A stretch of DNA of 51,201 bases from Gammaproteobacteria bacterium (GTDB lineage Bacteria > Pseudomonadota > Gammaproteobacteria > Steroidobacterales > Steroidobacteraceae), in contig VGUP01000004.1 in assembly GCA_016874175.1 (NCBI GenBank), forward strand, positions 1 to 51,201, in the 5' to 3' direction. Below the pieces are notes generated by a model. The model was not told the origin of the DNA. It saw nothing but the letters and a program-made list of their open reading frames with translations, and ran no database searches. Shown here in pieces: positions 16,791 to 25,083 of this stretch. Made by a program: the position numbers and the translations under genes. Position 1 is the first letter of the stretch; each line of letters starts with the position of its first letter.

Positions 16791-17993
16791 ATGGCTACCG
16801 CCGCCGCCCACGTTTTCGAGGATCAGATTCCGACACGCGCCGAACTCGTTCGTCGCGCCCGCGCCATGTTGCCCGCGCTCAAAGCGCGACAGACCGAGGC
16901 CTACACCAATCGTCGACTGCCGGCTGAGACCGTGCACGAAATAGTCGAGGCCGGCTTCTTCCGCATCTTGCAGCCGAAGCGCTACGGCGGCTACGAGATG
17001 GATCCGCAGGTTTTCTTTGATGTGCAGATGACGCTGGCCGAGGCTTGTATGTCCACGGCTTGGGTACTCGGCGTGGTCGGCTGCCATCCCTACCAGCTCG
17101 CGCTGTTCGATGATCGGGCGCAGGCCGAAGTGTGGGGGTCGAACTCCGACACGCTCGTCAGCTCGTCGTATCAGCCGGTCGGCAAAGTCGAGGTTGTCGA
17201 GGGTGGCTTCAGGCTTTCGGGCCGCTGGGGCTTCTCGAGCGGCAGCGAATATTGCGATTGGATCCTGCTCGGCTCGCTGATTTTTAATAAAGATGGTCCG
17301 CCCGAGATGCGCACCTTCCTGTTGCCGCGCAAGGACTACAAGATTCTCGACAACTGGCACACCTTCGGCATGCAAGCCACGGGTAGCCAGGACATCGTGG
17401 TCGAAAACGCCTTTATTCCCGAGTACCGCACGCACAAAGCCATCGACGGCTTCATGTGCAAAAACCCGGGTCAGGCGGTCAACACCGGCCCGCTATACAA
17501 GTTGCCTTGGGCGCAGGTGTTCGTTCGCTCCGTCTCGACGGCGAGCATCGGTGCCGTACAGGGTGCGCTTGATGCTTTCGTCGACGTCGGCAAGAAGCGC
17601 GTGTCGACCAACACCGGCAAGGCCACCAAACAGGATACGAGCGCGATCCTCGCCGCTGCGCGCACGCAGTCGGCGGTGGACGAGATGAAGACTCTGCTCT
17701 ATCGCAATTTTGACGAGATGATGGCGACGGTGCGTGCAGGCGGCGAGCTCACCATGGAGCAGCGCGTGCGTTATCGCTACCAGTCCTCGCAGATCGGCCG
17801 CCGCTGCGCCGACCTCATCGACGATCTGATGCCGCTGCTCGGCGGCCGCGCGATCTACACCGACAGCCCGATCATCCGTTACTGGCTAGACGCCAATGCG
17901 GCGCGTGCGCACGTCGCCAACGACCCGAACCTGATCGGCTCGACGCTCGGCGGCATGTACATGGGCGAGCAGCCCCAAGATTTCTTCGTGTGA
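16791..17993 (+). CDS. hsaA: 3-HSA monooxygenase oxygenase subunit HsaA/TesA2
   Basis: A 400-residue flavin-dependent monooxygenase with the acyl-CoA dehydrogenase fold (HsaA/HpaH group D). The N-terminal helical part holds RRLPAETVHEI and AGFFRILQPKRYGGYEMD; the middle has WGFSSGSEYCDW; the C-terminal helical bundle ends near GSTLGGMYMG. In the pathway it adds a hydroxyl to 3-HSA to give the catechol 3,4-DHSA using FMNH2 from a separate reductase. The ATG at 16791 has a strong AGGGGG ribosome-binding site; the track's 49 extra N-terminal residues run back through operator B and are rejected. It is followed four bases later by kshA. Confidence 0.88.
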   Translation: MATAAAHVFEDQIPTRAELVRRARAMLPALKARQTEAYTNRRLPAETVHEIVEAGFFRILQPKRYGGYEMDPQVFFDVQMTLAEACMSTAWVLGVVGCHPYQLALFDDRAQAEVWGSNSDTLVSSSYQPVGKVEVVEGGFRLSGRWGFSSGSEYCDWILLGSLIFNKDGPPEMRTFLLPRKDYKILDNWHTFGMQATGSQDIVVENAFIPEYRTHKAIDGFMCKNPGQAVNTGPLYKLPWAQVFVRSVSTASIGAVQGALDAFVDVGKKRVSTNTGKATKQDTSAILAAARTQSAVDEMKTLLYRNFDEMMATVRAGGELTMEQRVRYRYQSSQIGRRCADLIDDLMPLLGGRAIYTDSPIIRYWLDANAARAHVANDPNLIGSTLGGMYMGEQPQDFFV

Positions 17994-17997
17994 CGCC

Positions 17998-19074
17998 ATG
18001 GCCAAGACCGCGGACTACAACATAGGACCGCACACCTTCCCGCGCGGCTGGTTCATGATCGGCATCTCGAGCGAGATCACCGACCAGCCGCAGGGCGTGC
18101 GCTATTTCGGGCGCGATTTTGCGCTCTATCGCGGCAAGAAAAGCGGCAAGGTCATTCTGCTCGATGCGTATTGCCCGCACATGGGCACGCACCTCGCCAA
18201 AAATAAAACGTCATATACGGCGCGCGACGGGCATGTGATCGACGATGACATCCAGTGCCCCTATCACGCCTGGCGTTTTGGCGCGGACGGTCGTTGCAAT
18301 CACATCCCCTATTACAACGGCGTGATTCCCAAGGCGGCCAGCGTTAAAAGTTGGCCGGTGCGCGAGCATGCCGGACTCGTTTTCATGTGGCACGACCCCG
18401 AAGGCGGCGAACCCGACTTCGACCTGCCGGCACTCAGCGAATACGGCCAGCCGCATTGGGTGCCGTGGAATGTCGACAAACTCGGCGTGATGGCGAGCCA
18501 TCCGCAGGAAGTCATCGACAACATCGCCGACTTGCCGCACCTCGGCCCAATCCACGGTTCAACCGTGGAATACTTTGAGAACGAGTTCCGTGGACACAAG
18601 GCTATTCAGCGTCAGGCCGGTGGCCATCGCACGCTGGTCGCGGGGCCCAACGACAAGCTTTACACCGACACGGTCTATCACGGCCCCGGAATTCTGGTCT
18701 CGCATCTCACCGGACTTTTTGACACCGTGCTGCTGATCGCGCACACGCCGGTGGACGATGGCGTGATCGAGGTCTGGCACGCCCTGCTCGTCAAAACGCC
18801 GAACGCGGTGCCAACTGATGCCGATCGCGAGGCCGCGCGCGGCTTCAATGAATCGAGCCGACTCGCGTTCCTGCAAGACTTCGAGGTCTGGGGTAACAAG
18901 CGCGCCGCGATCAACATCCTGCAGATTCCGACCGACGGCCCCTTTCACAAGGCCCGCATCTGGTACAAGCAGTTCTATCACCCGCGCAGCGAAGCCAAGC
19001 GCATCATCGGACCGATTGAGGGTGTGCACGTGGTTCCTGGCACACCGGGTTGGCCGCTTGATCGCGTGTCCTGA
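17998..19074 (+). CDS. kshA: 3-ketosteroid 9alpha-hydroxylase oxygenase KshA
   Basis: A 358-residue Rieske non-heme iron oxygenase. CPHMGTHL (about residues 60-67) and CPYHAW (about 83-88) bind the [2Fe-2S] cluster as C-x-H...C-x-x-H. NIADLPHLGPIHG (about 176-188) gives the Asp and two His of the mononuclear iron and matches KshA closely. The enzyme 9alpha-hydroxylates 3-ketosteroids and, together with KstD, triggers ring B opening. It needs the reductase KshB, which is not in the window. It is coupled to hsaA (4-base gap) and ends 52 bases before the convergent FadD19-like gene; that gap has no convincing terminator. Confidence 0.9.
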   Translation: MAKTADYNIGPHTFPRGWFMIGISSEITDQPQGVRYFGRDFALYRGKKSGKVILLDAYCPHMGTHLAKNKTSYTARDGHVIDDDIQCPYHAWRFGADGRCNHIPYYNGVIPKAASVKSWPVREHAGLVFMWHDPEGGEPDFDLPALSEYGQPHWVPWNVDKLGVMASHPQEVIDNIADLPHLGPIHGSTVEYFENEFRGHKAIQRQAGGHRTLVAGPNDKLYTDTVYHGPGILVSHLTGLFDTVLLIAHTPVDDGVIEVWHALLVKTPNAVPTDADREAARGFNESSRLAFLQDFEVWGNKRAAINILQIPTDGPFHKARIWYKQFYHPRSEAKRIIGPIEGVHVVPGTPGWPLDRVS

Positions 19075-19126
19075 TTCGCAGGGCCCAACCCGGCAGTCCG
19101 TTCACGCCGGTAAAAGTTTGGCGGCA

Positions 19127-20755
19127 TCAGAGACCTGCGGCGAGCGCCGCTTCGCGCGCCCAGACATAGTCGGGTTTGCTCGTGTTGGTGCGCTGCACCG
19201 GCGCTGCAAAGACTAGCGCGCGCGGCACTTTGTAACCCGCAATCAGCGTGCGGCAATGCTCGCGCAAAGATTCTGCATCGACTGTGCCGCCCTCGCGCGA
19301 TATCCCGTCTCGCAGTGACACCACGGCGACCACACGCTCGCCCCAGCGCGGGTCAGGCACGCCGACGACGAGCGCATCAAACACGGCCGGATGGGCCTTG
19401 AGGGCCTGCTCAACTTCCTCCGGGAATACTTTCTCGCCGCCGGTATTGATGCAGGTCGAGCCGCGTCCGAGCACCGTCACCGAACCATCAGCCTCGAGCC
19501 GCGCGGAATCCCCCGTGATAGCGAGCCGCTTACCCTCAAGCGTGATGAAGGTGTGCGCCGTGCGCTCCGGATCGCCGAAATAACCCTGCGGCAACGGACC
19601 GCTGCGCGCGAGCACACCCTCTTCACCGGGCGCGGCAAAGCGCGAGCGGTCGACAACCACGTGAATATCGGGGCGTGGTACGAAACGCATCAGACCGCTG
19701 CCCTCGGCGGCGGCGCCCGCACCAAGCGTGCCAGACTCGGTGGTGCCCAAAGAACTGCTGGTGTGCAGCCGCGGCAAAGAATTGCGCAAAGATTGCTGCA
19801 CGGCCTGTGAAAAGACAGCGCCGCCAGAGCCGACATGCACCAGCGTCTCGAGGGACCACCTTCCCGGATGGGCCGCGAGGGCATCAGCAAGCGGCCGACC
19901 CATACCATCGCCCACGATGACCAAAATATTCACGCGCTCGCGAGCGCAGAGATCGAGCGCATTCACGGGGTCGAAACTGCGCCCCGCCTGCAACACGATC
20001 GTGTGCCCGGCAAAGATCGATGAGAGCGCGGCCCAGAGTGCAGCGCCGTGCATCAGCGGCGCCACCGGAAACGTCACGAGCGGCGGCGATTCACGCACGC
20101 GATCGATAATTTCTTCGGGCGTCGTGATCGGCCCCTCGCGCGAAAAAAAACCACCGCCGCCGAGCGACGCGAGCAGCATGTCGTGGTGGCTCCAGACCAC
20201 GCCTTTCGGTATGCCGGTGGTCCCGCCGGTATAGATGATAAGCGCGTCATCGCTGCGCGGTACGCGTGCCGGCGCGGGCAGATTGGTGCCTTCGCGCAGC
20301 GCGGCAGCAAAACCCGTGTCGCCCTCGCCCTCGCCCTCGCCTGCTGCGACCACGATGCGCGGACAAGATCTGAGACCGCGAACGTGCGGCAGGAATTCGC
20401 GCTCGACGATGGCCGTACCTGTCTTGGCATTGTCGTAGAGATACTCGAGCTCCGCCTCGACGTAACGGTAATTGACATTGAACGGCAATACACCGAGCCG
20501 ACATGCCGCAAAGAATCCGATCAAATATTCCGGACGATTGCCGCAGTGCAGCGCGAGTGTTTCGCCGGCGCGCAGTCCGCGACGATCGAGCGTCGCTGCC
20601 AAGTGCCCGACTCGACTCGCAAGCTCGGCATAGCTCATGCGCTCATCGCCACACACAAGCGCGGTGCGCTGCGGCACCTCGCCGGCCACGAGCGCCAGCA
20701 AGTCGGCGAAATTGAAACTGCGAGCCGTATTCACGGGCATATTTTCATTGGGCAT
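19127..20755 (-). CDS. Steroid side-chain acyl-CoA ligase, FadD19-like
   Basis: A 542-residue ANL-superfamily acyl-CoA synthetase. IIYTGGTTGIPKGVVW is the ATP loop with the YTGGTTG variant typical of FadD17/FadD19, and STCINTGGEKVFPEEVE is the hinge region characteristic of FadD19. The end SKPDYVWARE replaces the common GK lysine region with a Lys in the same place. FadD19 activates C26/C27 sterol side-chain acids, which suggests this strain handles long sterol side chains. The start at 20755 (MPNENMPVN) has an AGGGGTG ribosome-binding site and follows the MFS stop by five bases; the track's 123 extra residues are inside the MFS gene. Confidence 0.8.
   Translation of the reverse strand: MPNENMPVNTARSFNFADLLALVAGEVPQRTALVCGDERMSYAELASRVGHLAATLDRRGLRAGETLALHCGNRPEYLIGFFAACRLGVLPFNVNYRYVEAELEYLYDNAKTGTAIVEREFLPHVRGLRSCPRIVVAAGEGEGEGDTGFAAALREGTNLPAPARVPRSDDALIIYTGGTTGIPKGVVWSHHDMLLASLGGGGFFSREGPITTPEEIIDRVRESPPLVTFPVAPLMHGAALWAALSSIFAGHTIVLQAGRSFDPVNALDLCARERVNILVIVGDGMGRPLADALAAHPGRWSLETLVHVGSGGAVFSQAVQQSLRNSLPRLHTSSSLGTTESGTLGAGAAAEGSGLMRFVPRPDIHVVVDRSRFAAPGEEGVLARSGPLPQGYFGDPERTAHTFITLEGKRLAITGDSARLEADGSVTVLGRGSTCINTGGEKVFPEEVEQALKAHPAVFDALVVGVPDPRWGERVVAVVSLRDGISREGGTVDAESLREHCRTLIAGYKVPRALVFAAPVQRTNTSKPDYVWAREAALAAGL
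20321..20338. repeat. Three tandem copies of a 6-bp unit
   Basis: GCCCTC is repeated three times inside the FadD19-like gene and encodes an alternating Gly-Glu run (GEGEGEG) on the minus strand. The unit length keeps the frame, so slippage would lengthen or shorten a surface loop without breaking the protein. Confidence 0.7.
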
Positions 20756-20760
20756 AGCGA

Positions 20761-22074
20761 TCACCCCTGATGCCGGATCCCTCTGGCTGCGGCTTCCGCG
20801 TGCAGGCTGCGGGCGGATCGATGAATAATCATGGCACCCACGAAACTCACTGAAATTGCCACCACCAAGCCGTAGCGTAAAGACTCGTCGCCGAACCTTG
20901 CCGCAAAAAGATCTGAGAGCATACCGGCGAACCACGGGCCCATCGCAATGCCCATCAGGTTGACGACGAACCAGAACACCGCGGTGCCGGTCGCGCGCAA
21001 GTCGGGGGGCAAGGCGTTTTGCGTCGTTGACTGCATCGGCAGCACCCAGCCACCGCCAACCAGCCCCATCGGAATAGTCAAGAGCACGAGGGCGCTGAAC
21101 GAGGGCATCCAACAGGCAAGGCACAGACAGGCGGTGGCAAACGTCAGCGCGTAACTCGACGCGCGTACCGGTGCATTGAGGTCGCGACGCACGAGACGAT
21201 CGGCGACGAAGCCCGCAACAATCGTCCCGGCCAGCGCCGACAGCAGATACGGGGGCGCAAATACCGTACCGATCGTCTGCAGATCAACGCCGTGCGAGCG
21301 CATCAAAAAAGGTGCAGACCAACCGGCGAAGGCCTGGCCGCCGAAGACCCCGAGTGCCGTCCCAAAGCAAAGATTACGAAAACTGCGGTACGCCCAGAGG
21401 GTGCGCAGCGCGGTCGCGAGGTCGGCACGCGCTGTATCGGCAGAGGTCTTGGAGGCTTCCATGGTCCCGCGCTCGGGCTCACGCACGGTGAGATAGGCAA
21501 CCAATGCCACCACGATGCCGGGGGCGCCCGCATAAATGAAGACGTCGCGCCAGCCCAAGGATGCGCCGAGCATCGCGCCCGTCACCATGCCGGTTACCTG
21601 GCCAAAATAAACCGCGAGACCGAGCAGGGACAGCGCCCGCGCTCGATACAACACCGGGAAGTAATCGGCGAGGATTGAGTACGCCGGCGCCAGGAAGGCC
21701 GCCTCGCCGATGCCCACGCCGACGCGAAAGAGAGCGAGTTGTTGCCAGGTTTGTGCGTAGGCCGTGGCGATCGTGAAGCCGCTCCACACGATGCAGCCGG
21801 CGACGATGATACGGATGCGACTCGCGCGATCGGCATAGCGGGCGATGGGGATGCCGGCGAGCGCATAAAACACCGCGAAGGCAGGCCCGACGAGGAAGCC
21901 CATGATCGTGTCCGAGGCGCCAAGGTCCTCTTTAACGAGCTGCGACAGCACGTTGAGGACCGAGCGGTCGATATAATTGATTAGGTAGATGACGAACAGC
22001 ATGCCGGCGACGTACCACGCGTACCGGCCGGGCTTTGCCACCGATTTATTATTCGCTGTGTCCTGCTTGTGCAC
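20761..22074 (-). CDS. MFS transporter, Spinster-like
   Basis: A 437-residue inner-membrane protein with 12 predicted transmembrane segments. The N-terminal INYIDRSVLNV segment, followed by a loop ARYADRASR, is typical of the Spinster/ACS-like MFS groups found in proteobacterial catabolic clusters. It is the first gene of the leftward pair with the FadD19-like ligase and lies opposite the TonB receptor across operator C, a natural two-membrane uptake pair. The substrate is probably a sterol-derived compound, by context only. Confidence 0.83.
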   Translation of the reverse strand: MHKQDTANNKSVAKPGRYAWYVAGMLFVIYLINYIDRSVLNVLSQLVKEDLGASDTIMGFLVGPAFAVFYALAGIPIARYADRASRIRIIVAGCIVWSGFTIATAYAQTWQQLALFRVGVGIGEAAFLAPAYSILADYFPVLYRARALSLLGLAVYFGQVTGMVTGAMLGASLGWRDVFIYAGAPGIVVALVAYLTVREPERGTMEASKTSADTARADLATALRTLWAYRSFRNLCFGTALGVFGGQAFAGWSAPFLMRSHGVDLQTIGTVFAPPYLLSALAGTIVAGFVADRLVRRDLNAPVRASSYALTFATACLCLACWMPSFSALVLLTIPMGLVGGGWVLPMQSTTQNALPPDLRATGTAVFWFVVNLMGIAMGPWFAGMLSDLFAARFGDESLRYGLVVAISVSFVGAMIIHRSARSLHAEAAARGIRHQG

Positions 22075-22181
22075 CGCCCCCCCAACACCGCCGGTGGCAG
22101 CCCCCGCTATGGGGGGTTTCGTGGCGAAAGTGCCACACCGCTGCGATATTAACAGTCCGGTGGTCTAGATAACGTCGCTTT

Positions 22182-22209
22182 GCGTAATTTCGATTGACAT
22201 GGATTACGC
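22182..22209. promoter_or_regulatory. Operator C: 28-bp inverted repeat
   Basis: GCGTAAT (22182-22188), 14 bases, then ATTACGC (22203-22209) form a perfect 7-bp inverted repeat. The seventh base of both arms changes together relative to operators A and B (A to T on one side, T to A on the other), so symmetry is kept. It lies in the 255-base divergent gap between the MFS gene and the TonB receptor, 120 bases before the receptor start. The rest of the gap has a C/G-run hairpin near 22105-22125 without a T tract and no ORF. Confidence 0.76.
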
Positions 22210-22329
22210 GAATTGAAAATATGCGCTCACGGGGGCATCCGCTTTAGGTCGCCTATTTGGCTTCGCCTCGGGCAGATGGCTGGTAACGAGTGTCGCAGAA
22301 AAATATATCTACGTGGAGGGGTGGGAAAC

Positions 22330-24987
22330 ATGAAGGCGAAGCATTCATTGGCGTCGATCCTTGCCGGGTTTGTCGCCGCGTTCATCACCGGACTCGCCGG
22401 AGCACAAGAAGCCGATCAGGCTGGCCTAGAAGAAATCGTCGTGACGGCGCAAAAGCGCGCCGAGAACTTGCAGACCACGCCAATCGCGATCACGGCGCTC
22501 ACCGCCAACACGATTGCGGAACTTGGCATCAGCAACAACAAGAATCTTTTCGGTGTCGTGCCGAACGTGCACGGCTTCGAACCGCCCTCCTCACGCGGCA
22601 ACCTCTCGATCAACATCCGCGGCGTGCCCTCGGGTAACGCCAACAGCGTGTCGAACGATCCAGCCTCAGCGCTCTATGTCGACGGCGTTTATGTGGTCAA
22701 GGGCCTCGGCGTCGGCCTCGATGTCATGGACCTCGAGCGCATCGAAGTGCTGCGTGGTCCGCAGGGCACGCTCTACGGTCGCAACTCCACGGGTGGTGCG
22801 GTCAACTTTGTCTCGCGTAAGCCGGGTGGCGACTTCCGCCTCGATGCGCGCGTCGTCACGGGCGACTACAGCCTGCGCGACTATCGCGTGGCGGTCGACC
22901 TGCCGAGCATGGGTTCGCTCGCGAGCAGCTTCTCCTACTTCAAGCGCGAGCGTGATCCGCTCTATCGAAACACGAATCCGGCCAACGAGGGCTCAGAGAA
23001 CCTGAATCGCGAGGGCTGGCGCCTTGCGCTCGAACTCACGCCCAGCGAACACTTCACCGCGAGCTACAGCTTCACGCATTCGGAGCTCGACGAATTCGCG
23101 CAGGCCCTGAAGCCCGTTGGTCTCACGCCGGCGGCGTCCGCAGTCACCGCGACGCCAGGTTATCCGACCAATGTGCAGCTGACGAGCCGCAGCCGGTCGC
23201 AGACGCTCGCCGGCATCCAGGGGAATCTGGCCTTCCTCGGCCCTGCGGCGCAAACCCCGCAGGTTCGCCAGCTCAGTCAGTGGATCACCGACTACACTGT
23301 CTGGGAAAACAACATCTACGCGGCAGGCGTCGGCCGGCCGAACATGATTTCCAGTGACAACCCGCTGCGCTCGAGCAACGATGTCGACGCGCATGGTCTG
23401 ACGCTCTCTTGGCGGCCGAACATGCCCTCGCTCGGCGAGGTCGAGTTTAAGTCGATCACGGGCTATCGCAAACTCGAGAACCTCAATCAGGGTGACCTCG
23501 ATGGCGTTGACGGCACCGTTCGTCCACTCCCCAACGGTCTGACGACGGGCGTAGTGCACGATCTGGTGCTCGCCACCATCGGCGGTCTTTTCTTCAACGC
23601 GGTTTCGCCGCAGATTCCCGCGGCGACCGAGTTTGCCGCAGCGGTGAATATCGTCGATGCGATCAATGCCACCGGCATCCAGCGTTCTTTTGCCAACCGG
23701 GCGCTCACCAACGTCGAGTCCTTCCAGCAGGAATTCTCGATGGTCGGCAAGAAGGGCAACCTCGATTACGCCACGGGCATCTTCTACTTCAAGGACGAAG
23801 GTGAGTTCCGTAACAATCGTTGGGCGCTGTTCCCGATCTCGGCCTCTGACACCACCTCGCATGACAACGGCACTGAAGCTACGGCCATTTATGGTCAAGG
23901 CACTTGGCGCATGAACGAGGACAGTCCGCTCGCCATCACGCTCGGTCTGCGTCACACCAAAGAAACCAAGGACGTCACTTACCTGTGGCGCAGCAGCGCC
24001 AATCCTTCAGGCTTCTTCGGCTTCGTGTTTGCGGGTCAGTCGGTAGCGCGCGCCTACGTGGCCGATGCACTCAGCGAGACGCAGGCCCCCGTCGCCAATA
24101 TCTTTGGCAAAGCCTTCAACAAGGACTTCAGCAACACGAGTGGCAAGCTGACCTTGGGCTATGACGCCAGCGATGACGTCCATACCTATCTCACCTACTC
24201 CACGGGCTACAAGAGCGGCACCTACAACGGTGACTTCTATGACACCGTGAACAACACGGGCGACCTGTTGCAACCGGAGAAGATCACCAACCTCGAAGCG
24301 GGTCTCAAGGCGGATATCACCCCGCGCTTCCGCATCAACGCTGCGGTGTTCAAGTACGATTACAAAGACATGCATATCTCTACGCTCTTCGTGCGCCCGA
24401 ACGGCAGTGTGGTCGCCCGCATTCAAAATGCGGGTCGCGCCAAGCGCTATGGTGGCGAGCTTGAGCTCACGTTGCGGCCGATCGACAGCCTCACGGCGTC
24501 GCTCTCGTGGTCGGCCATACGTGGTGCCTTCGATGAGTTCCCGCTCGCACGCAACGCAACCACCACCATCCCGAACACGGTGGACTTCGCTCACCGCGCC
24601 ATAGCTCCGGACAATACGATCACGGCCAACCTCGACTGGCAGCTCGCCAAGACCGAGCTCGCTCGTATCTCGCTCAACGTGAATGCAAACTACCAGTCAG
24701 AGGTGTTTCCGATAGCGATCTCCACCGACTCGTATGCGTCGGGTCCGGTGATCTTCGCGCAGCGGCCCAACAACTCGCGTACCATCGTCAACAGCCGCCT
24801 GAGCTTTAGCGATATGCAGGTCGGCCGCTCGAAGATGCGGATCAGCGTTTGGGGCCGCAACTTGTCTGACGCCGACTACCAGGAGTTCGCTTTCGGTTAC
24901 GGCGCCTCGCTCGGTCTCAACGTCGCCCAGTATGGCGAGCCGCGCACCTACGGCGTGGAATTCGCGGTGCTGCTCGGCGACAAGTAA
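22330..24987 (+). CDS. TonB-dependent outer-membrane receptor
   Basis: An 885-residue precursor. The signal peptide covers about residues 1-25, followed by the TonB-box-like EEIVVTAQKR. The plug domain has the family hallmarks LSINIRGV and LRGPQGTLYGRNSTGGAVNF, then a long 22-strand barrel region ending in SDADYQEFAFGYGA. The last residues are LLGDK, not the usual terminal aromatic residue. GGAGG precedes the ATG at 22330; the track's 39 extra residues are non-conserved. It is transcribed alone from the operator C region and ends at a strong terminator. Import of sterols or bile-acid-like compounds is likely from context; no direct ligand evidence. Confidence 0.9.
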   Translation: MKAKHSLASILAGFVAAFITGLAGAQEADQAGLEEIVVTAQKRAENLQTTPIAITALTANTIAELGISNNKNLFGVVPNVHGFEPPSSRGNLSINIRGVPSGNANSVSNDPASALYVDGVYVVKGLGVGLDVMDLERIEVLRGPQGTLYGRNSTGGAVNFVSRKPGGDFRLDARVVTGDYSLRDYRVAVDLPSMGSLASSFSYFKRERDPLYRNTNPANEGSENLNREGWRLALELTPSEHFTASYSFTHSELDEFAQALKPVGLTPAASAVTATPGYPTNVQLTSRSRSQTLAGIQGNLAFLGPAAQTPQVRQLSQWITDYTVWENNIYAAGVGRPNMISSDNPLRSSNDVDAHGLTLSWRPNMPSLGEVEFKSITGYRKLENLNQGDLDGVDGTVRPLPNGLTTGVVHDLVLATIGGLFFNAVSPQIPAATEFAAAVNIVDAINATGIQRSFANRALTNVESFQQEFSMVGKKGNLDYATGIFYFKDEGEFRNNRWALFPISASDTTSHDNGTEATAIYGQGTWRMNEDSPLAITLGLRHTKETKDVTYLWRSSANPSGFFGFVFAGQSVARAYVADALSETQAPVANIFGKAFNKDFSNTSGKLTLGYDASDDVHTYLTYSTGYKSGTYNGDFYDTVNNTGDLLQPEKITNLEAGLKADITPRFRINAAVFKYDYKDMHISTLFVRPNGSVVARIQNAGRAKRYGGELELTLRPIDSLTASLSWSAIRGAFDEFPLARNATTTIPNTVDFAHRAIAPDNTITANLDWQLAKTELARISLNVNANYQSEVFPIAISTDSYASGPVIFAQRPNNSRTIVNSRLSFSDMQVGRSKMRISVWGRNLSDADYQEFAFGYGASLGLNVAQYGEPRTYGVEFAVLLGDK

Positions 24988-25047
24988 AACGTAGGAACGT
25001 GACCGATTCGAGGTCGGTCACGGCTCCGAAGTCTTCTGCAAAGCACT

Positions 25048-25080
25048 AGGCCCGGTCGACAACGACCGGGCCTTTTTTTT
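25048..25080 (+). terminator. Rho-independent terminator of the TonB receptor gene
   Basis: A perfect 10-bp stem, GGCCCGGTCG with a 4-base ACAA loop and CGACCGGGCC, is followed directly by eight T. It lies 60 bases after the receptor stop and faces the plus-strand transcript. On the minus strand the hairpin is not followed by a T tract, so it would not serve the converging operon. Confidence 0.93.
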
Positions 25081-25083
25081 GCT

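Noticed and set aside
19075-19126. Possible bidirectional terminator between kshA and the FadD19-like gene
   Set aside because: Only a weak 4-5 bp GCCG/CGGC pairing and no T tract.
22105-22125. C-run/G-run hairpin in the leader of the Spinster-like MFS gene
   Set aside because: Short stem without a T tract on either strand, so no support as a terminator or riboswitch.
22993-23955. 320-residue minus-strand ORF
   Set aside because: Antisense to the TonB receptor, whose reading frame has strong family motifs.
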